Made by a program: the position numbers and the translations under genes. Shown piece by piece: positions 38,945 to 48,119 of a stretch of DNA of 64,000 nucleotides. The notes under the pieces were generated by a model. That model made no database searches, was not told the DNA's origin, and saw nothing but the letters and a program-made list of their open reading frames with translations. Position 1 is the stretch's first letter. The number at the start of each line of letters is the position of its first letter. The DNA is from Pelomonas cellulosilytica. Lineage in GTDB: Bacteria; Pseudomonadota; Gammaproteobacteria; Burkholderiales; Burkholderiaceae_C. The stretch is taken from positions 1 to 64,000 of the forward strand of contig NZ_JAJTWU010000007.1 in NCBI RefSeq assembly GCF_021353265.1, given 5' to 3'.

Positions 38945-41163
38945 TCATGAATCTCCAACGCACCGCCACCGCTGCCGCTGCGATCACGGCCCTGCTGCTG
39001 CTGGCCGCCGGCACCGCGTTTGCCCAGCCCGACAACGCGACGGTTCAGCGCGCACGCCCTGGCGCCAGGCCCGGTCCGGCCGTCAAGGCCAGCTCGCCCG
39101 TCACGCTGAACTTCGTCAACGCGGACATCGAGGCCGTCACGCGCGCCATCGGCGTCATGCTGGACCGCCAGATCATCATCGACCCGCGCGTCAAGGGCAC
39201 GATCACCGTCTACAGCGAGCAGCCGGTGTCCGTGGCCGAGGCCTACCGCAACTACCTCGCGGCGCTGCGCGGCCTGACCTTCACCGTCGTCGAGACCGCC
39301 GGCCTGCTGAAGGTGCTGCCCGAGGCCGATGCCAAGCTGCAGGCCGGCTCGGTGGCCGTGGAAAGCTCCAACACCCGCGGCGACCAGATCCTCACGCAGA
39401 TCTTCCGCATCCAGCACGAGAACGCGAACAACCTCGTCGCCGTGCTGCGCCCGCTGATCAGCCCCAACAACACGATCAACGCCAACCCGGGCAACAACAG
39501 CCTCGTCATCACCGACTACGCGGACAACCTGAACCGGCTGGCCAAGATCATCGCGGCGATGGACACGCCCGGCACCAGCGACATCGAGATCGTGCCGCTG
39601 AAGCATGCCGTCGCAGCCGACCTGGCGCCGCTGGTGCAGCGCCTGGCTGACGGCGGGCAGGCGGCCGGCGCCGCGGTGCCCGGCCAGGGCGGCAGCAGCG
39701 CCGTCAACGTGCTGGTGGACCCGCGCTCCAACGGCCTCATCCTGCGCGCCAGCAACCCAACGCGGCTGGCCGCCGTGCGCTCCATGGTGGAGAAGCTGGA
39801 CCAGCCCAGCACCGACGCCGGCAACAACATCCGCGTCGTCTACCTGAAGAACGCCGACGCCGTGAAGCTGGCCACCGTGCTGCGCGCCGCCTTCGGAGCC
39901 AGCGGCAGCAGCAGCGCCGGCAACAACGGCAGCTCCACCGGCAACACCGGCGGGCTGACGGGCACGACCAACAGCTTCGGCGGCACGAACAACGCGCTCA
40001 CCGGCACGAACACCGGCACGACAGGCACCGGCGGCATGAGCTCCACGGCCGCCACGTCGCCGCTGAACGCGTCGAGCGGCCCGTCCACCGGCGGTTTCGT
40101 GCAGGCCGACCCGGCCACCAACTCGCTCATCATCACCGCGCCCGAGCCGCTGTACCGGCAGGTGCGCGCCGTCATCGAGCAGTTGGACTCCCGCCGAGCG
40201 CAGATCTACGTCGAGTCGCTGATCGTCAAGATCGACAACAGCAAGTCCGGCCAGTTCGGCGTGCAGTGGCAGAACCTGTTCGGCGACAAGGGCGACGCGA
40301 CGATCTATGGCGCCGGCACCAACTACGGCACGGGCCTGGCCAACATCATCAATGCCACCGGGGCCATCTCACAGGGAACGACGGCCGTCGCCACGGCTCA
40401 GGGCAGCACGCCCGCGCCGACCGGCCTGAACGTCGGCCTGCTGAAGAAATTCGGCAGCTTCTACACGCTGGGAGCGGTCGCCAACTTCTTCGAAGGCCAG
40501 AGCGGCGCCAACGTGCTGTCCACGCCCAACCTGCTGTCGCTGGACAACGAGGAGGCCCGCATCGTCATCGGCCAGAACGTGCCGTTCGTGACCGGGTCCT
40601 ACGCCTCCACCGGTGCCTCGGGCGGCACGGTCAACCCCTTCCAGACGGTGGACCGCAAGGACGTGGGTCTGACGCTGAAGATCAAGAGCCAGATCGGCGA
40701 GCGCGGCACCGTGCGCATGCAGGTCTATCAGGAGAACTCCAACGTCACGGCCCAGGGCGTCAACGGCCCGACGCTGGACAAGAGCGCCATCGAGACCTCG
40801 GTCGTGGTGGAGGATGGCGACGTCATCGTGCTGGGCGGCCTGATGAAGGACGAGTACAGCGACGGCGAGAACGGTGTGCCCGGACTGTCCAAGATTCCGC
40901 TGTTGGGCAACCTGTTCGGCACCAAGAACCGCAGCCGCGTGAAAACCAACCTGATGGTGTTCCTGCGTCCGGTCGTGCTGCGCACGGCCGAGAGCACCAA
41001 CCAGCTGTCGCTGGACCGCTACGAGAGCATCCGCGCACTGCAGCAGTCCAAACAGCCGGCCACCAACGTGCTGCTGCCCGACACCGGCGCACCGGTGCTG
41101 CCCGAACCCAAGGCCCCGGGCAGCAAGGCGCCGTCGCAGCCGTTGCAGCAGCCGCAGCAGTAA
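38941..41163 (+). CDS. gspD: Type II secretion system secretin GspD
   Basis: 740-residue outer-membrane secretin. Signal peptide (cleaved near AGTAFAQ), N0 domain (VTLNFVNADIEAVTRAIGVML), N1-N3 domains and the C-terminal secretin core with the gate region (VLSTPNLLSLDNEEARIVIGQNVPF), ending in VPGLSKIPLLGNLFGTK and an S-domain-like tail. Residues about 320-386 form a Ser/Gly/Asn/Thr-rich low-complexity insert inside N3. The C terminus is Pro/Gln-rich. It overlaps gspN (ATGA). Confidence 0.97.
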   Translation: MIMNLQRTATAAAAITALLLLAAGTAFAQPDNATVQRARPGARPGPAVKASSPVTLNFVNADIEAVTRAIGVMLDRQIIIDPRVKGTITVYSEQPVSVAEAYRNYLAALRGLTFTVVETAGLLKVLPEADAKLQAGSVAVESSNTRGDQILTQIFRIQHENANNLVAVLRPLISPNNTINANPGNNSLVITDYADNLNRLAKIIAAMDTPGTSDIEIVPLKHAVAADLAPLVQRLADGGQAAGAAVPGQGGSSAVNVLVDPRSNGLILRASNPTRLAAVRSMVEKLDQPSTDAGNNIRVVYLKNADAVKLATVLRAAFGASGSSSAGNNGSSTGNTGGLTGTTNSFGGTNNALTGTNTGTTGTGGMSSTAATSPLNASSGPSTGGFVQADPATNSLIITAPEPLYRQVRAVIEQLDSRRAQIYVESLIVKIDNSKSGQFGVQWQNLFGDKGDATIYGAGTNYGTGLANIINATGAISQGTTAVATAQGSTPAPTGLNVGLLKKFGSFYTLGAVANFFEGQSGANVLSTPNLLSLDNEEARIVIGQNVPFVTGSYASTGASGGTVNPFQTVDRKDVGLTLKIKSQIGERGTVRMQVYQENSNVTAQGVNGPTLDKSAIETSVVVEDGDVIVLGGLMKDEYSDGENGVPGLSKIPLLGNLFGTKNRSRVKTNLMVFLRPVVLRTAESTNQLSLDRYESIRALQQSKQPATNVLLPDTGAPVLPEPKAPGSKAPSQPLQQPQQ

Positions 41164-41177
41164 GCGCCCGAGCCGCC

Positions 41178-42605
41178 ATGGCCAACACCCGCCACCCCCT
41201 GCCCTACGCCTTCGCGAAGGCCAACTGCGTGCTGCTCGAGGACGACGGCAGCCATCTGACGCTGTGGGCGCCGCCCGATGTCGGCTGGGCGACGCTGTCC
41301 GAAGTGCAGCGCCTCTACGCGGTGGACCGACTGGAGCCAGAACCGGCGCCGTCGCTGGCCGAGCGCATCAACGCAGCCTATGCCGGCAGCGAGAGCAGCG
41401 CGGCCGTCGTCATCGGCGAGGTCGAGAGCGCCGTGGACCTGTCGCGCATGATGCAGGACCTGCCCGCTGTGGAAGACCTGCTGGAAGCGGCCAACGACGC
41501 GCCCATCATCCGCATGCTCAACGCGCTGCTGACACAAGCGGCCAAGGACGGCGCGAGCGACATCCACATCGAGCCCTACGAGCGCGCGTCGTCGGTGCGC
41601 TTCCGCGTGGACGGCACGCTGCGCGAGGTCGTGCAGCCCAACCGCGCGCTGCACGCCGCGCTGATCTCGCGGCTGAAGATCATGGCCGAGCTCGACATCG
41701 CCGAGAAGCGCCTGCCGCAGGACGGCCGCATCTCGCTGCGCATCGGCGGCCGGGCCATCGACGTGCGCGTGTCGACGCTGCCATCGGCCCACGGCGAGCG
41801 CGCCGTGCTGCGGCTGCTGGACAAGACCGAATCCAAGTTCACGCTCGAAGGACTGGGCATGGACGGCAACGTGCTGTCCGCCTTTAAGCGCCTCGTCAAC
41901 CAGCCGCACGGCATCGTGCTCGTCACCGGCCCCACCGGCTCCGGCAAGACGACGTCGCTGTACGCATCGCTGCAGACCATCGACACCAGCACCACCAACG
42001 TGCTGACGGTGGAAGACCCAATCGAATACGAGCTGCCGGGCATCGGCCAGACGCAGGTCAACGCGAAGATCGAGCTGACCTTCGCCAAGGCGCTGCGCGC
42101 CATCCTGCGGCAGGACCCGGACGTCATCATGATCGGCGAGATCCGCGACTACGAGACCGCGCAGATCGCCATCCAGGCGTCGCTGACGGGCCACCTGGTG
42201 CTGGCCACGCTGCATACCAACGACGCCCCCAGCGCCGTCACGCGGCTGACCGACATGGGCGTGGAGCCCTTCCTGCTGTCAAGCTCGCTGCTGGGCGTGC
42301 TGGCGCAGCGCCTCGTGCGCCGGCTGTGCCCCGTGTGCAAGACCGAGGACGACCACGGCCGCTGGCATCCGGTCGGCTGCGAGGCCTGCGGGCACACCGG
42401 CTACAAGGGCCGCACGGGCGTCTACGAGCTGATGGTGGCCGACGACGCGGTACGCAGCCTCATTCACAACCGCGCGCCCGAGAGCCAGCTGCAGGCTGCC
42501 GCCGTGGCCAACGGCCTGCGCTCCATGCGCGAAGACGGCGAGCGGCTCATCACCTCCGGCGTGACGTCGCTGGAGGAAGTTCTCCGCGTCACGCGCGAGT
42601 CATGA
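41178..42605 (+). CDS. gspE: Type II secretion ATPase GspE
   Basis: 475-residue cytoplasmic hexameric ATPase powering pseudopilus assembly. It has N2E domain DIHIEPYERASSVRFRVDG, Walker A GPTGSGKTTSLYA, Asp box (TVEDPIEYELPGIGQTQVN), Walker B RQDPDVIMIGEIRD, His box HTNDAPSAVTRL, and the tetracysteine zinc motif CPVCKTEDDHGRWHPVGCEAC. ATG 41178 is 14 bp after gspD; the longer frame upstream lies over gspD and is rejected. Confidence 0.97.
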   Translation: MANTRHPLPYAFAKANCVLLEDDGSHLTLWAPPDVGWATLSEVQRLYAVDRLEPEPAPSLAERINAAYAGSESSAAVVIGEVESAVDLSRMMQDLPAVEDLLEAANDAPIIRMLNALLTQAAKDGASDIHIEPYERASSVRFRVDGTLREVVQPNRALHAALISRLKIMAELDIAEKRLPQDGRISLRIGGRAIDVRVSTLPSAHGERAVLRLLDKTESKFTLEGLGMDGNVLSAFKRLVNQPHGIVLVTGPTGSGKTTSLYASLQTIDTSTTNVLTVEDPIEYELPGIGQTQVNAKIELTFAKALRAILRQDPDVIMIGEIRDYETAQIAIQASLTGHLVLATLHTNDAPSAVTRLTDMGVEPFLLSSSLLGVLAQRLVRRLCPVCKTEDDHGRWHPVGCEACGHTGYKGRTGVYELMVADDAVRSLIHNRAPESQLQAAAVANGLRSMREDGERLITSGVTSLEEVLRVTRES

Positions 42606-42715
42606 CGCTCCTCGTCCACGGTGTACCTTGGCCGGTCTTGCAGACCGTGCCGAAGCCCTTCGGCAGGCACATGGCGCCCGCTTGGCGCGACCTGTCCAGC
42701 CTCAGCCCCCTGCGG

Positions 42716-42790
42716 GGCGGCGATGCTCGCGGTATTGAGCGACGAGCACATCGTCACAACCGGCCGGCTTCCACGCGGCCGGCGCTCGGC
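42716..42790 (-). repeat. Intergenic repeat, copy A (inverted relative to copy B)
   Basis: The reverse complement of this 75-bp segment between gspE and gspF aligns with 44264-44339 after gspF at about 59 of 76 positions, with one gap. The shared blocks include GCCGAGCGCCGG, AAGCCGGCC, CGATGTGCT and AGCATCGCC. It occupies most of the 203-bp gap separating gspF from the otherwise overlapping T2SS genes. Confidence 0.75.
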
Positions 42791-42808
42791 CCGATGGGTT
42801 GAACTGAC

Positions 42809-44020
42809 ATGCCTGCCTACAAGTACGAAGCCCTGCGCGATTCCGGCCGGCCGGCGACCGGCCTCATCGAGGCCGACAACCCGCGCGCCGCCCGGGCCGC
42901 CCTGCGCACGCAGGGGCTCACGCCTCTGTCCATCGAGCCGGTGCAGCAGCATGGCGCGCAGGAAGGCAGCCGCTTCGCGCGCCGCGTGTTCAGCGCGACC
43001 GCACTGGCCGTGTGGACGCGCCAGTTGGCCGGCCTGGTTGGCTCGGGCCTGCCCATCGAGCGGGCGCTGACGGCACTGGCCGACGAGAGCGAGGACCGCC
43101 GGCAGCGCGAGCTCGTCAGCCAGCTCAAGGCCGAGGTCAATGCCGGTTCGGCCTTCGCCCGGGCGCTGGCCAGCGCGCCGCGCGAGTTCGACGAGGTCTA
43201 CCGCGGCGTCGTGGCCGCCGGCGAGCAGAGCGGCGCACTGGGCCAGGTACTGGAGAAGCTCGCCGACGACCTGGAGGAGCGCCAGGACCTCAAGGCAAAA
43301 CTGGTCGGCGCGATGGCCTACCCGGCCATCGTGTCGCTGATTTCGGTGTTCATCGTCATCTTCCTCGTCACCTACGTCGTGCCGCAGATCGCGACGGTGT
43401 TCACCAGCTCCAAGCGGGCTCTGCCCGCGCTGACGGTCGCCATGCTGGCGATCAGCGGCTTCGTGCGCAGCTGGGGCTGGGTGATGCTGGGCGCGCTGGT
43501 GGCCGCCGGGCTGCTGCTGCGCCAGGCACTGAAGGCGCCGGCCTTCCGGCTGCGCTTCGACGCCGGCATCCTCGGGCTGCCGTTGCTGGGCCGGCTGGCC
43601 CGCGGCTACAACGCCGCGCGCTTTGCCGGCACGCTGGCGATGCTGGCGGGGTCGGGCGTGCCCATCCTGAAGGCGCTGCAGGCCGCGGCCGAGACGCTGT
43701 CCAACCGCGCGATGCAGGCCGATGCGCTGGACGCGCTGGTTCAGGTGCGCGAGGGCGCGCCGCTGGGCTCCGCGCTCGCCGGCAAGAAGCGCTTTCCGGG
43801 CATCCTGGCGATGTTCGCCCGCCTTGGCGAGCAGACGGGCCAGCTGCCCGAAATGCTCGGGCGCGCCGCGCGCCAGCTCGGCACCGAGGTGCAACGCCGC
43901 TCGATGGCCGTGGCCACGCTGCTGGAGCCGCTGCTGATCGTTGCGATGGGCGCCGTCGTGCTGCTGATCGTGCTGGCGGTGCTGCTGCCGATCATTCAGC
44001 TCAATACCTGGGTGAAATAG
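42809..44020 (+). CDS. gspF: Type II secretion inner-membrane platform protein GspF
   Basis: 403-residue polytopic platform protein contacted by GspE and GspL. Two homologous GspF domains are present (VWTRQLAGLVGSGLPIERALTALAD and ARFAGTLAMLAGSGVPILKALQAAA) with three transmembrane helices (about 170-195, 220-240, 375-400). The N terminus MPAYKYEALRDSGRPATGLIEADNPRAARAALRTQGL is typical. It is set apart from gspE by 203 bp and flanked by inverted repeats. Confidence 0.95.
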   Translation: MPAYKYEALRDSGRPATGLIEADNPRAARAALRTQGLTPLSIEPVQQHGAQEGSRFARRVFSATALAVWTRQLAGLVGSGLPIERALTALADESEDRRQRELVSQLKAEVNAGSAFARALASAPREFDEVYRGVVAAGEQSGALGQVLEKLADDLEERQDLKAKLVGAMAYPAIVSLISVFIVIFLVTYVVPQIATVFTSSKRALPALTVAMLAISGFVRSWGWVMLGALVAAGLLLRQALKAPAFRLRFDAGILGLPLLGRLARGYNAARFAGTLAMLAGSGVPILKALQAAAETLSNRAMQADALDALVQVREGAPLGSALAGKKRFPGILAMFARLGEQTGQLPEMLGRAARQLGTEVQRRSMAVATLLEPLLIVAMGAVVLLIVLAVLLPIIQLNTWVK

Positions 44021-44377
44021 ACCACCCCCTACCGCGGCGATGCTGCCCCCCTCAAGGGGGCAACACCGGTGGACCGGCAGAGCCGGATCCACGGTGTTCG
44101 CTGGAGGGGATGCGGCGCTGCGCGCGCATCGCTGCCGACGGGCTGGACGTCTCAGTCATCCACCCGCAATCGACAAGCCCGCGGGTGACCGGCGGAGCCG
44201 GGTCTTTGCGGTCATTGGAAGGGTTGCGGCACTGCGCGCACATCGGGCGCGTCGACATTTCAGGCCGAGCGCCGGGCCGCTCGCAAGCCGGCCCGCGTCG
44301 GCGATGTGCTGGCGGCTCGATGCCGCAAGCATCGCCACCTCCTCGGGGTGGGCCCAGGTCCTCGTGGACCGGGGGCT
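44021..44377. repeat. 357-bp repeat-rich intergenic region after gspF
   Basis: No gene. It contains a GCCCCC-N5-GGGGGC hairpin (44045-44061, no T tract); two tandem diverged copies of a 63-bp unit (44069-44131 and 44184-44245, about 77 percent identical, 115 bp apart, sharing ACCGGC-x-GAGCCGG and CTGCGCGC-x-CATCG); and copy B (44264-44339) of the repeat found inverted before gspF. Confidence 0.75.
44264..44339 (+). repeat. Intergenic repeat, copy B
   Basis: 76 bp matching the reverse complement of 42716-42790 at about 78 percent. Together the copies bracket gspF. Confidence 0.75.
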
Positions 44378-45934
44378 TCAGTTCAAGCGGAAGGTCGCGA
44401 CAACGTCGCTGAGGCGGCTGGCCTGTTCCTTCAGGCTTTCGGCAGCGGCGGTAGATTCCTCGACGAGGGCGGCGTTCTGCTGCGTCATCTTGTCGAGGTC
44501 GGCCACGGCTAGATTGACCTGGCCGATGCCTTCGCTCTGCTCCTTCGCGGCGGTGCTGATCTCGCCGACGATGTCGGTCACGCGCTGCACGCTGTTGACG
44601 ATCTCGTCCATCGTGCTGCCGGCATCCGCGACGAGGCGCGAGCCGGCTTCGACACGGTCCACGCTCGCGCCGATGAGCGCCTTGATCTCGCGCGCCGCCT
44701 CGGCGCTGCGCTGCGCCAGCGTGCGCACCTCGCCCGCCACGACGGCGAAGCCGCGGCCCTGCTCGCCGGCACGCGCGGCCTCCACCGCGGCATTCAGCGC
44801 CAGGATGTTGGTCTGGAACGCGATGCCGTCGATCGTGCCGATGATGTCGCCGATCTTGCGGCTGGAGGTCTGGATGTCATTCATCGTGCTGACCACTTCG
44901 GCCACGACCTTGCCGCCTCGCCGCGCGACTTCCGCAGCGGAGCCGGTCAGCTGGTTGGCTTGCGCAGCCGAGTCGGCGCTGTGGCGGACGGTGCTGGTCA
45001 GCTCCTCCATCGCGCTGGCGGTCTCCTCCAGATTGGAGGCGGCCTGCTCGGTGCGGGCGCTCAGGTCCGTGTTGCCGCTGGCGATCTCGGTGCTGGCCGT
45101 CGTGATGTTGTCGACGACGCCTCGCACCTGCAGCAACGCGCCGCGCAACGCGTCGCGCATGGCGTCCAGCGCACGCATCAGCTGGCCGGTCTCGTCGCCA
45201 CCGTAGTGGCGCTGCGCCTCGCCACTCAGGTCCATGTCAGCGATCTGCCGCGCGGCCTGTTCGGCGGTGCGCAGCGGGCCGGTGATGCTGCGCGTCAGAG
45301 TCACGCTCAGCACGATGCCGATGACCAGCGCCAGGCCGGTGGCGCCGACCAGCACGGTGACCGTGCGCGTGCGCAGCGCTTCCACGCGGTCGGCCGACGC
45401 ATCGAGCTGCGCGCGCTGGCGCGCGGCCAGCTCGGCCACGCCGGCCTGGTAGCTCTTGGATGTCGGCTCGAACTGATCCGCAAAGATCTTGCCCGCACCC
45501 TCCAGGTCACCAGCCTTCTTGGCGTTGTTGACCGCATCACGCGCGGCCAGATACGTCTTGCGGAGTTCCCCGATGCGGGCGAACAGCTCGCGCTCCTCGG
45601 GCGAATCCAGCTCGGACTCGATCATCTTCTGCAGCTCGTTGGTTTCTTGGATGGACGCCGCCGAGGCCGGTGCGAAGTACGCCACCAGCGCGGTATCGCT
45701 GCTCTTGGCGATCGCGGCGGCGCGCTGGATACCTGCCGTGGTGTTGCGCATCCAGTCGGCTGCCGCCCGCTCGACTCGCAGGTCGCGGTGGAAGCTCGCG
45801 TCCACCTCGGCACCGAGCTTGCGCAACTCCCAGACGGCCAGGCCACTGCTGACCAGCAGCAATCCCAGGATGACGGACAACACGAGCGCCATGCGCCGGC
45901 CGATCGAGCGCTGGGCGGAAGACAACATAGACAT
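44378..45934 (-). CDS. Methyl-accepting chemotaxis protein
   Basis: 518-residue chemoreceptor. It has TM1 (about 15-35), a periplasmic four-helix-bundle sensor of about 150 residues, TM2 (about 192-212), a HAMP domain ([24 protein letters not shown]), and the signalling domain with hairpin tip [21 protein letters not shown] and [18 protein letters not shown]. It ends VVATFRLN with no CheR/CheB tethering pentapeptide. ATG 45934 has CGGAGAG 8 nt upstream. No che genes are nearby; it is a stand-alone receptor and the ligand is unknown. Confidence 0.95.
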   Translation of the reverse strand: MSMLSSAQRSIGRRMALVLSVILGLLLVSSGLAVWELRKLGAEVDASFHRDLRVERAAADWMRNTTAGIQRAAAIAKSSDTALVAYFAPASAASIQETNELQKMIESELDSPEERELFARIGELRKTYLAARDAVNNAKKAGDLEGAGKIFADQFEPTSKSYQAGVAELAARQRAQLDASADRVEALRTRTVTVLVGATGLALVIGIVLSVTLTRSITGPLRTAEQAARQIADMDLSGEAQRHYGGDETGQLMRALDAMRDALRGALLQVRGVVDNITTASTEIASGNTDLSARTEQAASNLEETASAMEELTSTVRHSADSAAQANQLTGSAAEVARRGGKVVAEVVSTMNDIQTSSRKIGDIIGTIDGIAFQTNILALNAAVEAARAGEQGRGFAVVAGEVRTLAQRSAEAAREIKALIGASVDRVEAGSRLVADAGSTMDEIVNSVQRVTDIVGEISTAAKEQSEGIGQVNLAVADLDKMTQQNAALVEESTAAAESLKEQASRLSDVVATFRLN

Positions 45935-46169
45935 CAAAACTCTCCGGTTAGCCGCGCATGTTCGGCGCTGAGGCCGCCGCGTGCCAAGCCTCCGGAAGGG
46001 TTAACCCGGAAATCCCGCGCATTGCTTCACACCGCGGCGCCGAGCGGATTGAACCTGTCCGCATGACGGGCACATCGGTTGCCCAACAAGCACACGAATC
46101 GGTGCTTCCTCGGAGTCCACAAACGCCCCCGGTTTTGCTTGAATCGCGGTGACGCCGAGGATCCACGCC

Positions 46170-47162
46170 ATGAGCAGCAGTACCGCCATCACCTGTGTCA
46201 CCCCCCGCATCCCGCTGGCGCGCATGCGCAGCATCTACCGGCTGGAGGATGTCTCCAAGCGGCTGGACAGGCTCCCGCCCAAGGACCACGAGTCGTTGCG
46301 CGCCACCTACGAGCGCATGCTTGAGAAGGGCGAGGAGCGCTTCCAGGTAAAGCCCTCGGGGCTGCCGGCGATGGAAGCGCTGTACGACGAGCTGCCCAAC
46401 TTCCATGACGTGCTGGACGACGTGCGCCGCCAGATCGCGCTGTGCAACGACAGCAGCGACGCGCTGGAGATCACACCGCTGCTGCTGCTGGGCCCGCCCG
46501 GCGTCGGCAAGACGCACTTCGCCCGCCAGCTCGCAGAGCTGCTGGGGACCGGCATGGGCTTCGTGTCGATGAGCTCGCTGACCGCCGGCTGGGTGCTGTC
46601 CGGCGCCAGCAGCCAGTGGAAGGGCGCGCGCGCCGGCAAGGTGTTCGAAGCGCTCGTGGAGGGCGACTACGCCAACCCCGTCATGGTCATCGACGAGATC
46701 GACAAGGCCGGCGGCGAGGCGGTCTACGACCCGCTCGGCTCGCTCTACAGCCTGCTGGAGCACGACACCGCCAGCGCCTTCATTGACGAGTTCGCCGAGG
46801 TGGCCGTGGACGCCAGCCAGGTGATCTGGGTGGCCACCGCCAACGACGCGCGGGCCATTCCCGACCCCATCCTCAATCGCGTCAACGTCTACGAGGTGCA
46901 GGCGCCGGACTTCGCCGCCGCCCGCGCCATCGCGCTGCGCCTGTACCAGAAGCTGCGCGGCAGCCACGACTGGGGTCGGCGCTTCGACGATCAGCCCAGC
47001 GACGCTGTGCTGGACCGCATGGCCGAGCTCGCTCCGCGCGAGATGCGGCGCGCCTGGATGACCGCTTTCGGCAACGCCCGACTGGGCCAGCGCGGCACCG
47101 TGCTGTGCGAGGACCTGCCAACAGGCCCGGCCCGCAAGTCGCGCATCGGCTTCATGCAGTAA
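46170..47162 (+). CDS. Orphan AAA ATPase (Lon-like module without protease)
   Basis: 330-residue AAA+ protein. Walker A LLGPPGVGKTHFA, Walker B VMVIDEIDKAGG, sensor-1 IWVATANDARAI and arginine finger context DPILNRVNVYEV. The closest pattern is the ATPase of Lon, but there is no Lon N domain and no Ser-Lys protease domain; the protein ends soon after a short helical lid. ATG 46170 is chosen (GAGG 11 nt upstream); a GTG at 46149 would add seven residues. Function is unknown; it may be a remodelling chaperone. The upstream 235 bp holds no gene. Confidence 0.85.
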   Translation: MSSSTAITCVTPRIPLARMRSIYRLEDVSKRLDRLPPKDHESLRATYERMLEKGEERFQVKPSGLPAMEALYDELPNFHDVLDDVRRQIALCNDSSDALEITPLLLLGPPGVGKTHFARQLAELLGTGMGFVSMSSLTAGWVLSGASSQWKGARAGKVFEALVEGDYANPVMVIDEIDKAGGEAVYDPLGSLYSLLEHDTASAFIDEFAEVAVDASQVIWVATANDARAIPDPILNRVNVYEVQAPDFAAARAIALRLYQKLRGSHDWGRRFDDQPSDAVLDRMAELAPREMRRAWMTAFGNARLGQRGTVLCEDLPTGPARKSRIGFMQ

Positions 47163-47187
47163 GCGGCGGCGGCAGCGCCCGCGGGGA

Positions 47188-47979
47188 TCACCCGGCAGGC
47201 GGGTGGGCGGCCATGACCTCCACGGCCGCCGCCATCTCGCGGGCCACCAGCGCCACCACCTGCCCATCGCGCTGCAACCGCTCGACCGCCGCGTTGAACC
47301 CGGACAGCAGCTCGCCCGCGCCGGCCTGGCCGCGCGCCAGCGCGACGTGGATGGGCGTCGCGCCCAGTGGCACGATGCCCTCCACCAGCCGGCCGACGAA
47401 GGGCGGCAGTTGCGTCAGCAGGCGGCCGCCCAGCTCGGTGGCGATGACGAAGTCCAGCCGACCGCGCACGAGCTTCGCGAAGTTGTGCGCGTCCGCGGCC
47501 ACCTCCTCGCAGGTGAAGTCGCCCCGCGCACGTGCCGTATCGAACGCCACGCCATACGACCAGCCGCGGATCACGCCGACGCGCCGCGCCGACAGATCGC
47601 CCAGCCCGCGGTACGGCGCTCCGGCAGAGAACACCGACAGCCGCTCCAGGTAGTAAGGCTGGCTGAACAGCCAGCGCTGCTCGCGCTCCGGCGTGCGGAT
47701 GACCGCGCCGGCCAGCTGCTGGTTCACGCCCACTTCGGCGAGGACGCGACGGAACGGCAGCGCACGCAACTCGCAGGCCCAGCCCAGCGCAGCGCAGGCG
47801 GCGCCCACCACGGCCGGATACAGCCCCTGCGCGGCCACCCGGCCCGGCACGCGGTACATCGTCGGCAGGCTACCCTCGTCGAAGCCGAACACCAGCGGCG
47901 CCGTCGGCATCCACGGCGGCTCGGCGCGCACGAGCCAGGGGCTGGCCGCCCATGCGGCCAGGCATGCACGGCGCTTCAT
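47188..47979 (-). CDS. Periplasmic amino-acid-binding-like protein (SBP family 3 fold)
   Basis: 263-residue exported protein: signal peptide MKRRACLAAWAASPWLVRAEP, then a two-lobe binding fold (LPFRRVLAEVGVNQQLAGAVIRTPERE, FSQPYYLERLSVFS, RRVGVIRGWSYGVAFD, LDFVIATELGG). It resembles orphan extracellular solute-binding domains that often act as sensors, since no ABC permease is adjacent. ATG 47979 has GGGAG 8 nt upstream, so the longer frame to 48060 is rejected. It converges on the AAA ATPase gene. Confidence 0.75.
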   Translation of the reverse strand: MKRRACLAAWAASPWLVRAEPPWMPTAPLVFGFDEGSLPTMYRVPGRVAAQGLYPAVVGAACAALGWACELRALPFRRVLAEVGVNQQLAGAVIRTPEREQRWLFSQPYYLERLSVFSAGAPYRGLGDLSARRVGVIRGWSYGVAFDTARARGDFTCEEVAADAHNFAKLVRGRLDFVIATELGGRLLTQLPPFVGRLVEGIVPLGATPIHVALARGQAGAGELLSGFNAAVERLQRDGQVVALVAREMAAAVEVMAAHPPAG

Positions 47980-48119
47980 AGCGCGTCTCCCTGGGCCATC
48001 GAACCATCCTAGTGCACTGTGCCAGTGAACGGCAGGGCTGCAGAGGCCAGCCCTCGGCAACGCCTCTCGCCAGGATCAAATGGGCAGTGCCCCATGCCGT
48101 GCCCGACCGACAATGCCGC

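Noticed and set aside
40266-41177. N-terminal extension of gspE over gspD
   Set aside because: GspE starts at ATG 41178; the upstream part is an out-of-frame reading of the secretin gene.
42621-43070. Extra ORF between gspE and gspF
   Set aside because: It runs through an intergenic repeat into gspF in the wrong frame and has no ribosome site.
44040-45206. 388-codon plus-strand frame after gspF
   Set aside because: Its first part is intergenic repeat and the rest is antisense to the chemoreceptor.
45999-46008. Palindrome GGGTTAACCC upstream of the chemoreceptor
   Set aside because: A 10-bp palindrome alone is weak evidence; no sigma-28 or sigma-54 pattern could be aligned with it.
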